Shown piece by piece: positions 41,251 through 53,693 of a stretch of 64,000 nt of DNA. How positions within the stretch are numbered: the first letter of the stretch is position 1; each line of letters begins with the position of its first letter. This DNA is from Enterobacter kobei. Its GTDB lineage: Bacteria; Pseudomonadota; Gammaproteobacteria; Enterobacterales; Enterobacteriaceae. The notes under the pieces were generated by a model, which was not told where the DNA came from, made no database searches, and saw nothing but the letters and a program-made list of their open reading frames with translations. Location of the stretch: contig NZ_CP017181.1 of the NCBI RefSeq assembly GCF_001729765.1, positions 3,472,001-3,536,000 on the forward strand, written 5' to 3'. The translations under genes were made by a program, and so were the position numbers.

Positions 41251-42099
41251 ATGAACTGTTTAATTCGCATTCGCCAGCGCTACGCCGGCTTTGCTCAAAG
41301 CGACAAAAAACTGGCGGACTTTCTGCTTTCTCAGCCTGACCGCGCCCGTCATCTCAGCTCGCAACAGCTGGCAAGCGAAGCCGGGGTAAGTCAGTCAAGC
41401 GTTGTGAAATTTGCCCAGAAGATCGGTTTTAAAGGCTTCCCTGCCCTTAAGCTGGCAATTAGCGAAGCGCTGGTGAGTAATCCCAATCCGCAATCTATGC
41501 CGGTGCATAACCAGATCCGCGGGGATGATCCAATGCGTGTGGTCGGGGAAAAGCTGATTAAAGAGAACGTCGCGGCCATGCATGCCACCCTCGACGTGAA
41601 TACCGAAGAGAAGTTACTGGAAAGCGTGGCGATGCTGCGAGCGGCGCGGCGTATTATTTTAACCGGTATTGGCGCATCCGGCCTGGTGGCGCGTAATTTT
41701 GGCTGGAAGCTGACCAAAATCGGTTTTAACGCGATTGTCGAGCAGGATATGCACGCCCTGCTGGCGACCGTGCAGGCGATGGATCCTGAAGATCTGCTGC
41801 TGGCCATCTCCTATTCCGGTGAGCGCCGCGAGATTAACATGGCAACGGACGAAGTGCTGCGCGTCGGCGGCAAAATCCTCGCCATCACCGGGTTCACCCC
41901 GAATGCCCTGCAACAGCGAGCCACGCGCTGTCTGTATACCATTGCCGAAGAGCAGGCCACGCGCAGCGCGGCGATCTCGTCAACCAGTGCGCAAATGATG
42001 CTGACGGACCTGCTGTTTATGGCGCTGGTGCAGCAGGATTTAGAGCGGGCGCCAGAGCGCATTCGCCATAGTGAAGAGCTGGTAAAAAAACTGGTCTGA
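41251..42099 (+). CDS. murR: RpiR-type repressor MurR
   Basis: 282 residues: N-terminal helix-turn-helix (about 1-77, LASEAGVSQSSVVKFAQKIGF) and C-terminal SIS domain (about 125-265, GIGASGLVARNF). It represses murQP; MurNAc-6-phosphate relieves repression. It diverges from murQ, and the spacer holds two symmetric palindromes. The ATG at 41251 has GGGAG upstream. Confidence 0.95.
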   Translation: MNCLIRIRQRYAGFAQSDKKLADFLLSQPDRARHLSSQQLASEAGVSQSSVVKFAQKIGFKGFPALKLAISEALVSNPNPQSMPVHNQIRGDDPMRVVGEKLIKENVAAMHATLDVNTEEKLLESVAMLRAARRIILTGIGASGLVARNFGWKLTKIGFNAIVEQDMHALLATVQAMDPEDLLLAISYSGERREINMATDEVLRVGGKILAITGFTPNALQQRATRCLYTIAEEQATRSAAISSTSAQMMLTDLLFMALVQQDLERAPERIRHSEELVKKLV

Positions 42100-42110
42100 G
42101 TAAGGAATGA

Positions 42111-42792
<682 letters not shown>

Positions 42793-42793
<1 letters not shown>

Positions 42794-43524
42794 TACTGAC
42801 GCGCTTCCAGCATCAGGCGTTTCATTTCTGAGACCGCCTCTTTCAGGCCGCTCATCACCGCACGACCAATAATCGCATGACCGATATTCAGCTCATGCAT
42901 CTCCGGCAGGGCAGCGATAGCCTTAACGTTATGGTAGGTCAGGCCGTGTCCAGCGTTAACCTTCAGCCCCAGGCTCGCCGCGTAGGTGGCCGCTTTGGCA
43001 ATACGCTCCAGCTCTTTGGCTTGCTCAGCATCGTTTTTGGCATCGGCATAGCAGCCAGTGTGAATTTCGATATACGGCGCGCCAACGTCCGCTGCGGCTT
43101 TGATCTGCGCGAAGTCGGCATCGATAAACAGGGAAACCAGGATACCGGCATCCGCCAGACGTTTGCAGGCATCGCGCATTTTATCGATCTGCCCAGCCAC
43201 ATCCAGACCGCCTTCGGTGGTCACTTCCTGACGCTTTTCCGGCACCAGGCAGCAGAAATGGGGTTGAGTCTCGCAGGCAATGGCCAGCATCTCTTCCGTG
43301 ACCGCCATCTCCAGATTCATGCGCGTATCCAGCGTCTGACGCAGAATACGCACGTCGCGGTCGGTGATGTGGCGGCGGTCTTCACGCAGGTGAACGGTAA
43401 TGCCGTCGGCGCCAGCCTGTTCGGCGATAAATGCCGCCTGAACCGGATCGGGATAAGCCGTGCCGCGTGCGTTACGCAGCGTGGCAATGTGATCAATATT
43501 GACGCCTAACAGTAATTCAGCCAT
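42793..43524 (-). CDS. pdxJ: Pyridoxine 5'-phosphate synthase
   Basis: 243 residues of a TIM-barrel enzyme ([17 protein letters not shown] at the N-terminus; [10 protein letters not shown] near the phosphate site). It condenses 1-deoxyxylulose-5-P with 3-amino-2-oxopropyl phosphate to pyridoxine 5'-phosphate, the last step of de novo vitamin B6 synthesis. It lies 54 bases after recO; that spacer contains part of the CTCTCCC hairpin repeat. Confidence 0.97.
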
Positions 43525-43578
43525 GACAATCCTCGGTATTTTGGTTCATTTCCCTTCCTTCTCCGGGAGAGGGCAACG

Positions 43579-44286
43579 TTAACGTTTCGGCATAAACTGC
43601 CTGAATAATTCGCGGCTCTTTAAGGGCTTGCCGCCAAGATACGGCTTGAGGGCGATCCGGGTAAAGCGTTTTGCTGCGCGCAGGGTGTCCTGATCGGGAA
43701 ACTCGCGCGCATAAAGCGCCCGAAGCTGTCGCCCGGTAAAGGTACTGTTATCAATCACGATACTGGCGATAAACCCTTTTTCTTCCCGATAGCGGTAGGT
43801 CATCGCGTCTTCGACCTCGTCTCCGCTTCCCGCACAATGCAGAAAATCGACGCCGTATCCCAGATGCCCCAGCAGCGCCAGTTCAAAACGTCGCAAGGCA
43901 GGTTCAGGCGTGCCGGTTGCCCCAGCGAGGGCCTGGATACAGTGCAGATAATCAAAGAAAAGTTCAGAGAAGCGAGTCTCATGTTCAAGAACCCGCGAGA
44001 TGAGTTCATTGACATACAGACCGCTGTACAGGGTGATACCAGAAAGAGGAAGCGCCAGGGAGACGGCTTCAGCGCTGCGCAGGGTTTTCACTTCCCCTCG
44101 CCCACCAAAGCGGACCAGCAGCGGCGTGAAAGGCTGTAGGGCACCTTTCAGATTAGAACGTTTGGAACGTGCGCCTTTCGCTACAAGGCGCACGCGACCG
44201 GACTCTTCCGTGAAGACGTCCAGCATCAGGCTGGTTTCGCTCCAGGGACGACTATGCAGGACGAAGGCGCGCTGCCATCCTTCCAT
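43579..44286 (-). CDS. recO: DNA repair protein RecO
   Basis: 235 residues: an N-terminal OB fold (about 1-80, [16 protein letters not shown]) and a helical C-terminal domain. RecO with RecR loads RecA on SSB-coated gaps and anneals complementary strands. Compared with E. coli RecO (242 residues), the C-terminus ends early at QFMPKR, lacking the last seven residues by an in-frame stop; the missing tail is probably dispensable. ATG at 44286 was chosen (MEGWQRAF) over the adjacent ATG at 44289. Confidence 0.95.
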   Translation of the reverse strand: MEGWQRAFVLHSRPWSETSLMLDVFTEESGRVRLVAKGARSKRSNLKGALQPFTPLLVRFGGRGEVKTLRSAEAVSLALPLSGITLYSGLYVNELISRVLEHETRFSELFFDYLHCIQALAGATGTPEPALRRFELALLGHLGYGVDFLHCAGSGDEVEDAMTYRYREEKGFIASIVIDNSTFTGRQLRALYAREFPDQDTLRAAKRFTRIALKPYLGGKPLKSRELFRQFMPKR

Positions 44287-44304
44287 CATACTCGTCGTCT
44301 TAGG

Positions 44305-46007
<1,703 letters not shown>

Positions 46008-46109
46008 CTATACACAACGACAGGGGATGTCGTTAGTTCAAAGAGATTTATCGAGGAAATAATTCACGTAGCCGCTAATTAAAGCGGCTACGCGTTCATT
46101 TATTGAGAA

Positions 46110-47084
46110 TTAATGGATTCCGCCAATGCGATTCAGGCGTACACCGGTAGGCCATTCGCCTTCCTGTTTCTCAAAACTCATCCAGATTGCGGTGGCTTTA
46201 CCGACCAAATTCGCCTCAGGCACAAATCCCCAGTAACGGCTGTCCGCAGAATTATCGCGGTTATCCCCCATCATGAAGTAATGTCCCGGCGGTACAATCC
46301 AGCTCGCCAGCTGCTGACCCGGCTGCTGATAATACATACCCACCTGATCCTGCGCGATTGGCACCGTGAGGATACGGTGAGTCACATCACCCAGCGTCTC
46401 TTTGCGCTCGACCAGACGAATACCGTTCTCTTTGGTTTCGCCTTTTGGCACCTGGAAGAACCCGCTGGTCGCTTCACCGCCGTTACGACGGGCAAAGGTC
46501 TGCACAAAATCACTCGGCTCAACGTTTGAGTAGGTGATGGGCAGTGCGTTTTCACACGCGGTGCCAGAACTGCAGCCGGGCTGAACGGTAACTTCCTTGG
46601 CGACCGGATCGTAGGTCACTTTATCACCCGGCAGGCCAACCGCACGCTTGATGTAGTCCAGACGCGGATCTTCCGGGTATTTGAACACCACGATGTCGCC
46701 ACGCTTCGGATGACCGGTTTCGATCAGCGTTTTCTGGTAGATAGGATCTTTAATGCCGTAGGCAAACTTCTCTACCAGAATAAAATCACCAATCAGCAGC
46801 GTTGGCATCATTGAACCGGATGGGATCTGGAACGGCTCGTAAATAAACGATCGCACCACCAGCACAATGGCCAGCACCGGGAATACCGAGGCGCCCGTTT
46901 CCAGCCAGCCCGGTTTCGGGCCGACTTTTTTCAGGGTTTTCGCATCCAGCTGATCGCCAGTGGCTGCCTGTGCGGCAGCCTGACGCTCACGGCGTTTTGG
47001 GGCGAAGATAAACTTATCCAGACACCACAGCAGACCTGTCACCAGGGTAGCAATGACCAGGATCAGGGCAAACATGTTCGCCAT
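46110..47084 (-). CDS. lepB: Signal peptidase I
   Basis: 324 residues: two N-terminal membrane spans (about 4-22 and 62-77) and a periplasmic catalytic domain. The catalytic Ser91 (PSGSMMPTL) and Lys146 (DYIKRAVGLPGD) are present, as is GDNRDNSADSR. It removes signal peptides after Sec or Tat export and is essential. It is 16 bases after lepA, so its transcription depends on whatever drives lepA across the prophage junction. Confidence 0.98.
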   Translation of the reverse strand: MANMFALILVIATLVTGLLWCLDKFIFAPKRRERQAAAQAATGDQLDAKTLKKVGPKPGWLETGASVFPVLAIVLVVRSFIYEPFQIPSGSMMPTLLIGDFILVEKFAYGIKDPIYQKTLIETGHPKRGDIVVFKYPEDPRLDYIKRAVGLPGDKVTYDPVAKEVTVQPGCSSGTACENALPITYSNVEPSDFVQTFARRNGGEATSGFFQVPKGETKENGIRLVERKETLGDVTHRILTVPIAQDQVGMYYQQPGQQLASWIVPPGHYFMMGDNRDNSADSRYWGFVPEANLVGKATAIWMSFEKQEGEWPTGVRLNRIGGIH

Positions 47085-47100
47085 GCCAACTCCTTAAAGG

Positions 47101-48900
<1,800 letters not shown>

Positions 48901-48941
48901 ATGTATGGATTTATTAACTCGCTATGCGGATTAAATCTTCT

Positions 48942-48963
48942 TGATGGACACAGCGGTGGACAC
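48942..48963. other. Integrase arm-type repeats, left
   Basis: TGATGGACACA (48942-48952) and a second TGGACAC (48957-48963), 12 bases apart. The same motif, inverted, recurs at the right end beside int, as expected for arm sites of a lambda-type integrase. Confidence 0.65.
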
Positions 48964-49132
48964 TCCACAGTAACTACCCCATCAACGACTGGCATGCATA
49001 TTACACTGTAGCGCCCAAATCGTCAGCATACGATCTCCTGTTCATTGAGTGAAAACGAGTGCCTACAGTTAAGCAATGTAAATTAAATTGTTGGGCAGTC
49101 ATCATCACCCAGCGCGCGGTTGATGAAGAACG

Positions 49133-49348
49133 TCACTCTACCAAGCACCTCCCCCCTTCCAGAGCAGCACCTTCGATCGCTTCGCCATCATCTGTCATGA
49201 GTGACAGCCCCATCAGATTGGCAAACTGTGTGTGGCAGTCGCACAGAATCAACAACACATCGCCTGGCGTCTTCTTCATTACAGGTTCGATTACCGCAAA
49301 GCCTTTATCAGTTTCGAAGCTCGCTCTGCAACTCTTACATCGCCCCAT
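49133..49348 (-). CDS. Hypothetical small phage protein with N-terminal CxxC
   Basis: 71 residues, not recognised. It begins MGRCKSC, a CxxC pair, with a second pair CDC at about residues 37-39, so a small zinc-binding fold is possible. The rest has no membrane segment. It lies between the attL arm sites and IS1, in the same direction as lepA. A 9-bp GC-rich stem (GCCGCCCGT / ACGGGCGGC, 49363-49390) is found just upstream of its start. A GTG at 49351 is an alternative start. It may be a remnant cut by the IS1 event. Confidence 0.5.
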   Translation of the reverse strand: MGRCKSCRASFETDKGFAVIEPVMKKTPGDVLLILCDCHTQFANLMGLSLMTDDGEAIEGAALEGGRCLVE

Positions 49349-49498
49349 CACCGGCCATTCGCCGCCCGTTTTGCATAAGACGGGCGGCAGTTTACTTTAC
49401 TCGTTCTATTAAGGATATTGCGTGTTTTACTCAGCTTTTTTTAGGTAATGGTGCCAACTTACTGATTTAGTGTACGATGGTGTTTTTGAGGTGCTCCC

Positions 49499-49774
49499 GT
49501 GGCTTCCATCTCCATCAGTTGTCCCTCCTGCTCAGCTACTGAAGGCGTGGTGCGTAACGGTAAAAGTACTGCCGGACATCAGCGCTATCTCTGCTCTCAC
49601 TGCCGTAAAACATGGCAGCTACAGTTCACTTACACCGCCTCTCAGCCCGGTACACACCAGAAAATCATTGATATGGCCATGAATGGTGTTGGATGCCGGG
49701 CAACCGCCCGCATTATGGGCGTTGGCCTCAACACGATTTTACGTCACTTAAAAAACTCAGGCCGCAGTCGGTAA
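49499..49774 (+). CDS. insA: IS1 protein InsA
   Basis: 91 residues, GTG start. A zinc-ribbon N-terminus ([17 protein letters not shown]) precedes a helix-turn-helix. Alone it binds the IS1 ends and represses transposition; fused to InsB by a -1 frameshift it is the transposase. The slippery A6C run lies at 49750-49756, so the shift site is intact. Confidence 0.96.
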   Translation: MASISISCPSCSATEGVVRNGKSTAGHQRYLCSHCRKTWQLQFTYTASQPGTHQKIIDMAMNGVGCRATARIMGVGLNTILRHLKNSGRSR

Positions 49775-50196
49775 CCTCGCGCATACAGCCGGGCAGTGAT
49801 GTGATTGTCTGCGCTGAAATGGACGAACAGTGGGGCTACGTCGGTGCTAAATCACGTCAGCGCTGGCTGTTTTACGCGTATGACAGGATACGGAGGACGG
49901 TTGTGGCGCACGTCTTCGGTGAACGCACTCTGGCCACACTGGAGCGTCTTCTGAGCCTGCTGTCGGCCTTTGAGGTCGTGGTATGGATGACGGATGGCTG
50001 GCCGCTGTATGAATCCCGCCTGAAGGGAAAGCTGCACGTAATCAGCAAGCGTTACACTCAGCGAATTGAGCGGCATAACCTGAATCTGAGACAACATCTG
50101 GCAAGGCTGGGACGGAAGTCACTGTCGTTCTCAAAATCGGTGGAGCTGCATGACAAGGTCATCGGGCATTATCTGAACATAAAACACTATCAGTAA
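49693..50196 (+). CDS. insB: IS1 protein InsB (transposase catalytic part)
   Basis: The -1 frame relative to insA, up to 167 residues; the active transposase is the InsAB' fusion made by -1 frameshifting at 49750-49756. The catalytic DDE region is recognisable ([32 protein letters not shown]). No stop or gap interrupts it, so this IS1 copy looks active. Confidence 0.94.
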   Translation: MPGNRPHYGRWPQHDFTSLKKLRPQSVTSRIQPGSDVIVCAEMDEQWGYVGAKSRQRWLFYAYDRIRRTVVAHVFGERTLATLERLLSLLSAFEVVVWMTDGWPLYESRLKGKLHVISKRYTQRIERHNLNLRQHLARLGRKSLSFSKSVELHDKVIGHYLNIKHYQ

Positions 50197-50267
50197 GTTG
50201 GAGTCATTACCGATGGTTTTACATTACAGTCATTCTCTGTCTAATACATGATCAGGAGATTTGTTCA

Positions 50268-50360
50268 GTGAATGTTTCTGCCCGTTTTGTTATACTATTA
50301 AATCTTGCATGCGCTGCTTTATTATTTACTCTACTCAATGCTAGGTTTGATTTATTCTGA
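50268..50360 (+). CDS. YncL-like single-span membrane microprotein
   Basis: A 30-codon gene beginning with GTG behind a good AGGAG (spacing 9): MNVSARFVILLNLACAALLF and then TLLNARFDLF. Residues about 7-23 form one membrane span. It resembles the E. coli 31-residue stress-associated small membrane protein YncL (MNVSSRTVVLINFF..., recalled, not searched), sharing MNVS-R-V--L-N at the start, AA, LFTL and RF--F at about 16 positions. It lies 56 bases after IS1. Function is unknown in either case. A phage or host origin cannot be decided here. Confidence 0.65.
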   Translation: MNVSARFVILLNLACAALLFTLLNARFDLF

Positions 50361-50546
50361 TCAGGATCTCATTTTACTTACTCGAAATCCCTCCTAAGAT
50401 TCATGCATGTACATATCTTACATCCAATCGAGTAGTAAATCGAAAATCATCAGGGAGAATAATGACTTGATAAAGGACGTGATCATTGACCATCGTCCTA
50501 ACTTTCCATAAACAGGTGGGTATTTAGTGTATGAACCCTCGTCCAA

Positions 50547-50969
50547 CTAGTTCCTTCCGATTACCCTTAAAGCACTTTTCATGGTGATGTTTTTCCTTGT
50601 TACATATTTGGATGCTTGTTTTAAGGCATTATTCATTGCTATTACAGTCACAGGCCTAGCTAACCCTTTAACTCGATTTGATCTACTCTGGAAAACATAA
50701 ATATCAGAAGGATTGCAATCCTTTCTGTACGCAATTAACTTAGAAAGCAATAAATTTAATCTAATTGTTCGTGGCTCAAATTTTGGAGTTCCAGCCAAGT
50801 GCAGCATGTCATCTTCGATATCGGAATATCTAATAGTAATCACCCTGCTGCCTTCAGCACGGAGAGAAAACAATGTTAACCATAAGTCTGCCCATGTTGA
50901 TGAGATTTTAGACAATTCAAAGTGAATAGCCCTAAACTCTTCAGGTGTAATAGAATCTGTTTTTGCCAT
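50547..50969 (-). CDS. Tyrosine-recombinase-like protein lacking the catalytic tyrosine
   Basis: 140 residues, AT-rich. The pattern resembles the catalytic domain of tyrosine recombinases: SLRAEGSRVITIRYSDIED around the first arginine box, TPKFEPRTIRL like the beta-hairpin lysine, and an end at KSALRVIGRN that would correspond to the second arginine box. It stops there, so no catalytic Tyr is encoded. It may be a truncated integrase or a DNA-binding derivative of one. ATG at 50969 has a GGGG site; four codons upstream are also in frame. The family match is inferred from motif order only. Confidence 0.5.
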   Translation of the reverse strand: MAKTDSITPEEFRAIHFELSKISSTWADLWLTLFSLRAEGSRVITIRYSDIEDDMLHLAGTPKFEPRTIRLNLLLSKLIAYRKDCNPSDIYVFQSRSNRVKGLARPVTVIAMNNALKQASKYVTRKNITMKSALRVIGRN

Positions 50970-51085
50970 GAATACCCCCAATGCTCAACCCAACCGTTTA
51001 CCAAAATTTCAACAACTTTATTACATTATTTCAATACTTTATTACGAAAATTGGATTAAATGTTCAATATTTTTTTCCTCTACCC

Positions 51086-51634
51086 CTACCGCGCCGGAAA
51101 TTTTTTATACAAGGTGCACACCGCAACGTCGTAAATAATCGCCACCTGCTTTCTGTCCATTCCGTTTGCGATCAGCCTGCCAGCCTGCGCCCATTGCTCA
51201 GGGGTTAACTTCGGCCTTCTGCCGCCTATGCGCCCTTTCTCCCGGGCTGCCGCCAGTCCTGCCCGGGTGCGTTCCACGATTAACTCCCTCTCCATCTCGG
51301 CCAGGGCTGACATGATGTGGAATATGAAACGCCCCATTGGGCTGGAAGTGTCGATGCTGTCCGTAAGGCTTTTGAAGTGGATGCCGCGCTGCCGGAGTTC
51401 GTCCACCAGCAGTACCAGATTCCGCATGCTTCGCCCGAGGCGATCCAGCTTCCACACTACCAGCGTATCGCCCTCACTCAGCGTTCGAAGAAGCCTTTTA
51501 AGCGCTGGCCGGTTCGCTACCGTCCCGCTCATTTTTTCCTCAAAAACCTGTTCACATCCTGCGCGTTCGAGAGCTTGTCGCTGGAGATCCGTATTTTGGT
51601 CATTTGTTGACACCCTTACGTAGCCAATTTGCAT
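51086..51634 (-). CDS. Serine site-specific DNA invertase (Pin/Gin family)
   Basis: 182 residues, close to the 184 of E. coli PinE. Catalytic Ser9 in GYVRVSTNDQ, the resolvase domain to about residue 125, and a C-terminal helix-turn-helix (VAIIYDVAVCTLYKKFP). Such enzymes, with Fis, flip tail-fibre cassettes and change phage host range. A crossover-like sequence lies 66 bases upstream of the start and a fibre cassette beyond it, the usual order. The invertase is complete, but the fibre gene it would serve is lost. Confidence 0.94.
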   Translation of the reverse strand: MQIGYVRVSTNDQNTDLQRQALERAGCEQVFEEKMSGTVANRPALKRLLRTLSEGDTLVVWKLDRLGRSMRNLVLLVDELRQRGIHFKSLTDSIDTSSPMGRFIFHIMSALAEMERELIVERTRAGLAAAREKGRIGGRRPKLTPEQWAQAGRLIANGMDRKQVAIIYDVAVCTLYKKFPAR

Positions 51635-51699
51635 GTTTTTCACCCAATATTTTCTGCACAAAAATCAGGTGAAGTTATCGGCATGGCTGCCGCAGGGCA

Positions 51700-51725
51700 A
51701 TCTATAAAACGTCGGTTTGGGAACA
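51700..51725. other. Invertase crossover site (gix/cix-like)
   Basis: A 26-bp site with a GA/TC dinucleotide core (51712-51713) and half-sites AAACC and GTTTT in the positions conserved in gix/hix sites. In the fibre frame it encodes NVGLG, the residues found at the crossover of Mu-type fibre genes. Only one copy is seen here. Confidence 0.65.
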
Positions 51726-51938
51726 TCCGCGACGAGGGACGTCGGGATGAATTCGGGAAACGTCTTACAGGTAGGAGCGTTTGGATTGCCTACTGGTGAT
51801 GCCAGAGCCTTTAAAACAGACACGGCTGTTGCCCCAGATGGAACAAACTTCGACAGCCTGACAGAGCCAGGAACTTACCGTTTGCTCATAGACATGGCTA
51901 AGTCGACTTCGGGGCCTATCTCCAGCTGGTATGGGTAG
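51708..51938 (+). pseudogene. Orphan C-terminal tail-fibre cassette, truncated
   Basis: From the crossover site the plus strand encodes NVGLGTSATRDVG and then a stretch GNVLQVGAFGLPTGDA typical of phage tail-fibre ends, continuing to about 51897 (LLIDMA). There is a stop just before NVGLG and no N-terminal fibre gene, so this is the silent half of an inversion pair. Past about 51897 the sequence becomes the antisense of the terminase gene, a clear deletion joint. Confidence 0.75.
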
Positions 51939-52135
51939 AAGATGTCACGGATCTGCGGGTACGTCGGCGCGAAATAACCCTGGTTGATTTTAGGGTGCTC
52001 CCACATCCCCTTACAGATGCCGCCACAACCCACCCACGTCTTACCGGAACCGAACCCGGCAACGTAGGCTTTGAATTTGTGCTGCATCGCGAGGAAACGC
52101 GCCTGAGGAATGTTAAGTGTCGGGCTGATCCCCAT
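51875..52135 (-). pseudogene. Terminase large subunit, N-terminal fragment
   Basis: About the first 77 residues of a phage terminase ATPase: NIPQARFLAMQHKFKAYVAG and the Walker A loop GFGSGKTWVG. After about IGPEVD the frame runs into the tail-fibre cassette and stops at 51875. The nuclease and most of the ATPase domain are gone, so packaging is impossible. It overlaps the end of the small subunit frame by 23 bases. Confidence 0.85.
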
Positions 52136-52825
52136 CTTCCGCCCTCGCGTCCACTACGTTGATATTGATCTGAACTGGGGTCGGTTCGTCACCATCACCA
52201 TCACCGGCCAGCTCTTTGCGGAGTTTCTCAACCTCCAGCTGCCGGCGGTCGATTTCGATCTGCTGGAGACGCTGAGCGAACTCGCTATCCGCCAGGCCAA
52301 GCCGTTTCATTACGGCTTCGAACATACGCTCACGGCTGATAGCGGTTATCTCGACGCCGTTCTTTCCGACCTTTACGCCGGAGTAAGCGAGTCGCGAGAC
52401 TGGCGAGAGTTTACGTGTATCAGCGAAGTAAGGCTGGCCGATACCATCGCCGTTGCAGCGTGGGCAACTGAAGTTTTCTGAAGGAGTTGATAACCAATTT
52501 GTTCAGCGGATTTTTTGCTGTAACCCGCCCTGATAGCTGCTTGTGTGGCGTTACCATCCTTTAGGTATTCCGCAACAAATAAGCGTTGCTGAGCAGTAAG
52601 TCCATCATCATCCATCAGCTCATTTGCGCTTTGTTCTTTCTGCGCAATGCGCACTTTTTTCTGCGCAGATTTGTGCGCAGTTTGCGCAGAAGTTTTTTTG
52701 ATATATCGACGGGCGGTAGCGTAGTTCAGTCCCTGCGCTTCACACCATTCCTTTGGTGATACGCCGGTTGCGGCATGTTCGGACAGGAACCGTTGCTGAA
52801 GCTCTCCCCAGTCCGATTTTGCCAT
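52113..52825 (-). pseudogene. Terminase small subunit, internally deleted and frameshifted
   Basis: The N-terminal frame (52373-52825) has a small-subunit domain (LTAQQRLFVAEYLKDGNATQ then AAIRAGY) and shifts out of frame near AAAACTTCAG at about 52480-52490. Another frame continues as NFSCPRCNGDGIGQPYFADT and ends at 52113 with QININVVDARAEDGDQPDT. In relatives, as recalled, a longer zinc-finger section separates these parts, so an internal deletion is likely. The upstream half has runs such as KKTSAQTAHKSAQKK. Confidence 0.75.
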
Positions 52826-52838
52826 TATTCACTCCAAT

Positions 52839-52869
52839 AAAAAAAGCCACCAGCGAGTGCCAGTGGCTT
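52839..52869 (-). terminator. Terminator upstream of the terminase genes
   Basis: AAGCCAC / GTGGCTT stem followed on the minus strand by seven T. It ends a transcript coming from the tRNA-like sequence and the cargo genes, just before the small terminase gene. Confidence 0.8.
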
Positions 52870-52874
52870 GAATG

Positions 52875-52963
52875 TGGTAATCAGAAATGGGTTCGAACCG
52901 TTGGGACAAACAATATTAAGCGCTCACCCGCTGGATTAAAGTAGCATCACGCTTCGTCTGGCC
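52875..52963 (-). other. tRNA-like 3' end, probable tRNA remnant
   Basis: On the minus strand a T-arm-like segment (AACGG, loop TTCGAAC, CCATT) is followed by TCTGATT, A and an encoded CCA, the exact layout of a tRNA 3' end. A partner GGCCAGA for the acceptor lies 86 bases upstream (6 of 7 pairs, two of them G-U). No convincing anticodon stem was found. It is immediately followed by a terminator. Best read as a decayed class II tRNA, not as a working one. Confidence 0.35.
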
Positions 52964-53044
52964 GATATGAACTCCTGTATCACTCTACTGACGTATAGAA
53001 CCAAGCATGACCCATCCTACTGCTACGCGCCAGTCTCGCTGCTT

Positions 53045-53275
53045 TCAACCAATCAGAGCATCATAAGCCTCGATAATTTCTTTCCTGCTCACGTATCTAT
53101 CGGCTGCCACCAATATGGCACCACTTTCGCCTTTCAGAAAAGTTGAAAAAAAAATCACCACATCCAAACACCTCACCTCATTATTAGCATACAGATAAAG
53201 AATCTTGCTCCGATAACTTCGAATTTTCAGCAACTTAGCAGGCTCATCATCAGCAAAAATCAATAACTGTGCCAT
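53045..53275 (-). CDS. Hypothetical small protein (prophage cargo)
   Basis: 76 residues, not recognised. It begins MAQLLIFADDEPAKLLKIRS behind a strong AAGGAG; frames upstream are ignored for that reason. The middle (DVVIFFSTFLKGESGAILVA) is hydrophobic and beta-like. No cysteine motif or signal sequence stands out. Base composition is AT-richer than the phage structural remnants, like the next two genes, suggesting accessory cargo between the terminase and lysis genes. Confidence 0.6.
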   Translation of the reverse strand: MAQLLIFADDEPAKLLKIRSYRSKILYLYANNEVRCLDVVIFFSTFLKGESGAILVAADRYVSRKEIIEAYDALIG

Positions 53276-53480
53276 AAAATCTCCTTCTACACATAATTCC
53301 TTACAAGAGAAGATTGTTAGTCCCATGAACACTCAATCACATTGACGAATCTTTTGCCTGTGATTTACGTTACCTTTAATAGCCCAAAAGTCTTTTTTAA
53401 CTCATACACCTGAATTCAATTCTGAAAGAAGTGAAAATGGCAGCAAACAAATCACCAGGAGTTTAACTTTATTTAATTAG

Positions 53481-53693
53481 TTATAGTGCAGAATGCTTAA
53501 CCCTGTATATAGAGTTCGCTTCTTCGCACTTTTCTTTCAAGTATATGAACCGGGTGGATACTTCACTGTTTGAGCAGTTCGTCACAATGCAGTAACCCTC
53601 TACCCACGCCTTTTCATCCTTTTCGGCAAACAAACTTTCGAAAATGGCAACCCAAGTGCTGTTAGGCATGCGTTCCAGTTCAAAATACTTCAT
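53481..53693 (-). CDS. Hypothetical small protein (prophage cargo)
   Basis: 70 residues, not recognised: MKYFELERMPNSTWVAIFES with a C-terminal charged half (KEKCEEANSIYRVKHSAL). The ATG at 53693 is preceded by the very strong GAGGGAGG; an in-frame ATG 17 codons upstream (53744) would give a longer product. Soluble by composition. It lies in the AT-rich cargo segment. Confidence 0.6.
   Translation of the reverse strand: MKYFELERMPNSTWVAIFESLFAEKDEKAWVEGYCIVTNCSNSEVSTRFIYLKEKCEEANSIYRVKHSAL

Larger units (their letters stand above)
49444..50211 (+). mobile_element. Insertion sequence IS1
   Basis: Exactly 768 bases, the IS1 length. Ends are GGTAATGGTGCCAACTTACT on the left and the inverse of GGTAATGACTCCAACTTACT on the right. 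It carries insA and insB in the usual overlapping frames. The 9 bases on either side (CTTTTTTTA and GATGGTTTT) do not match, so no target duplication is left. Confidence 0.97.

Noticed and set aside
51875..51938. A chimeric fibre-terminase fusion gene
   Set aside because: The two parts are on opposite strands, so no fusion protein is possible; it is a deletion joint.
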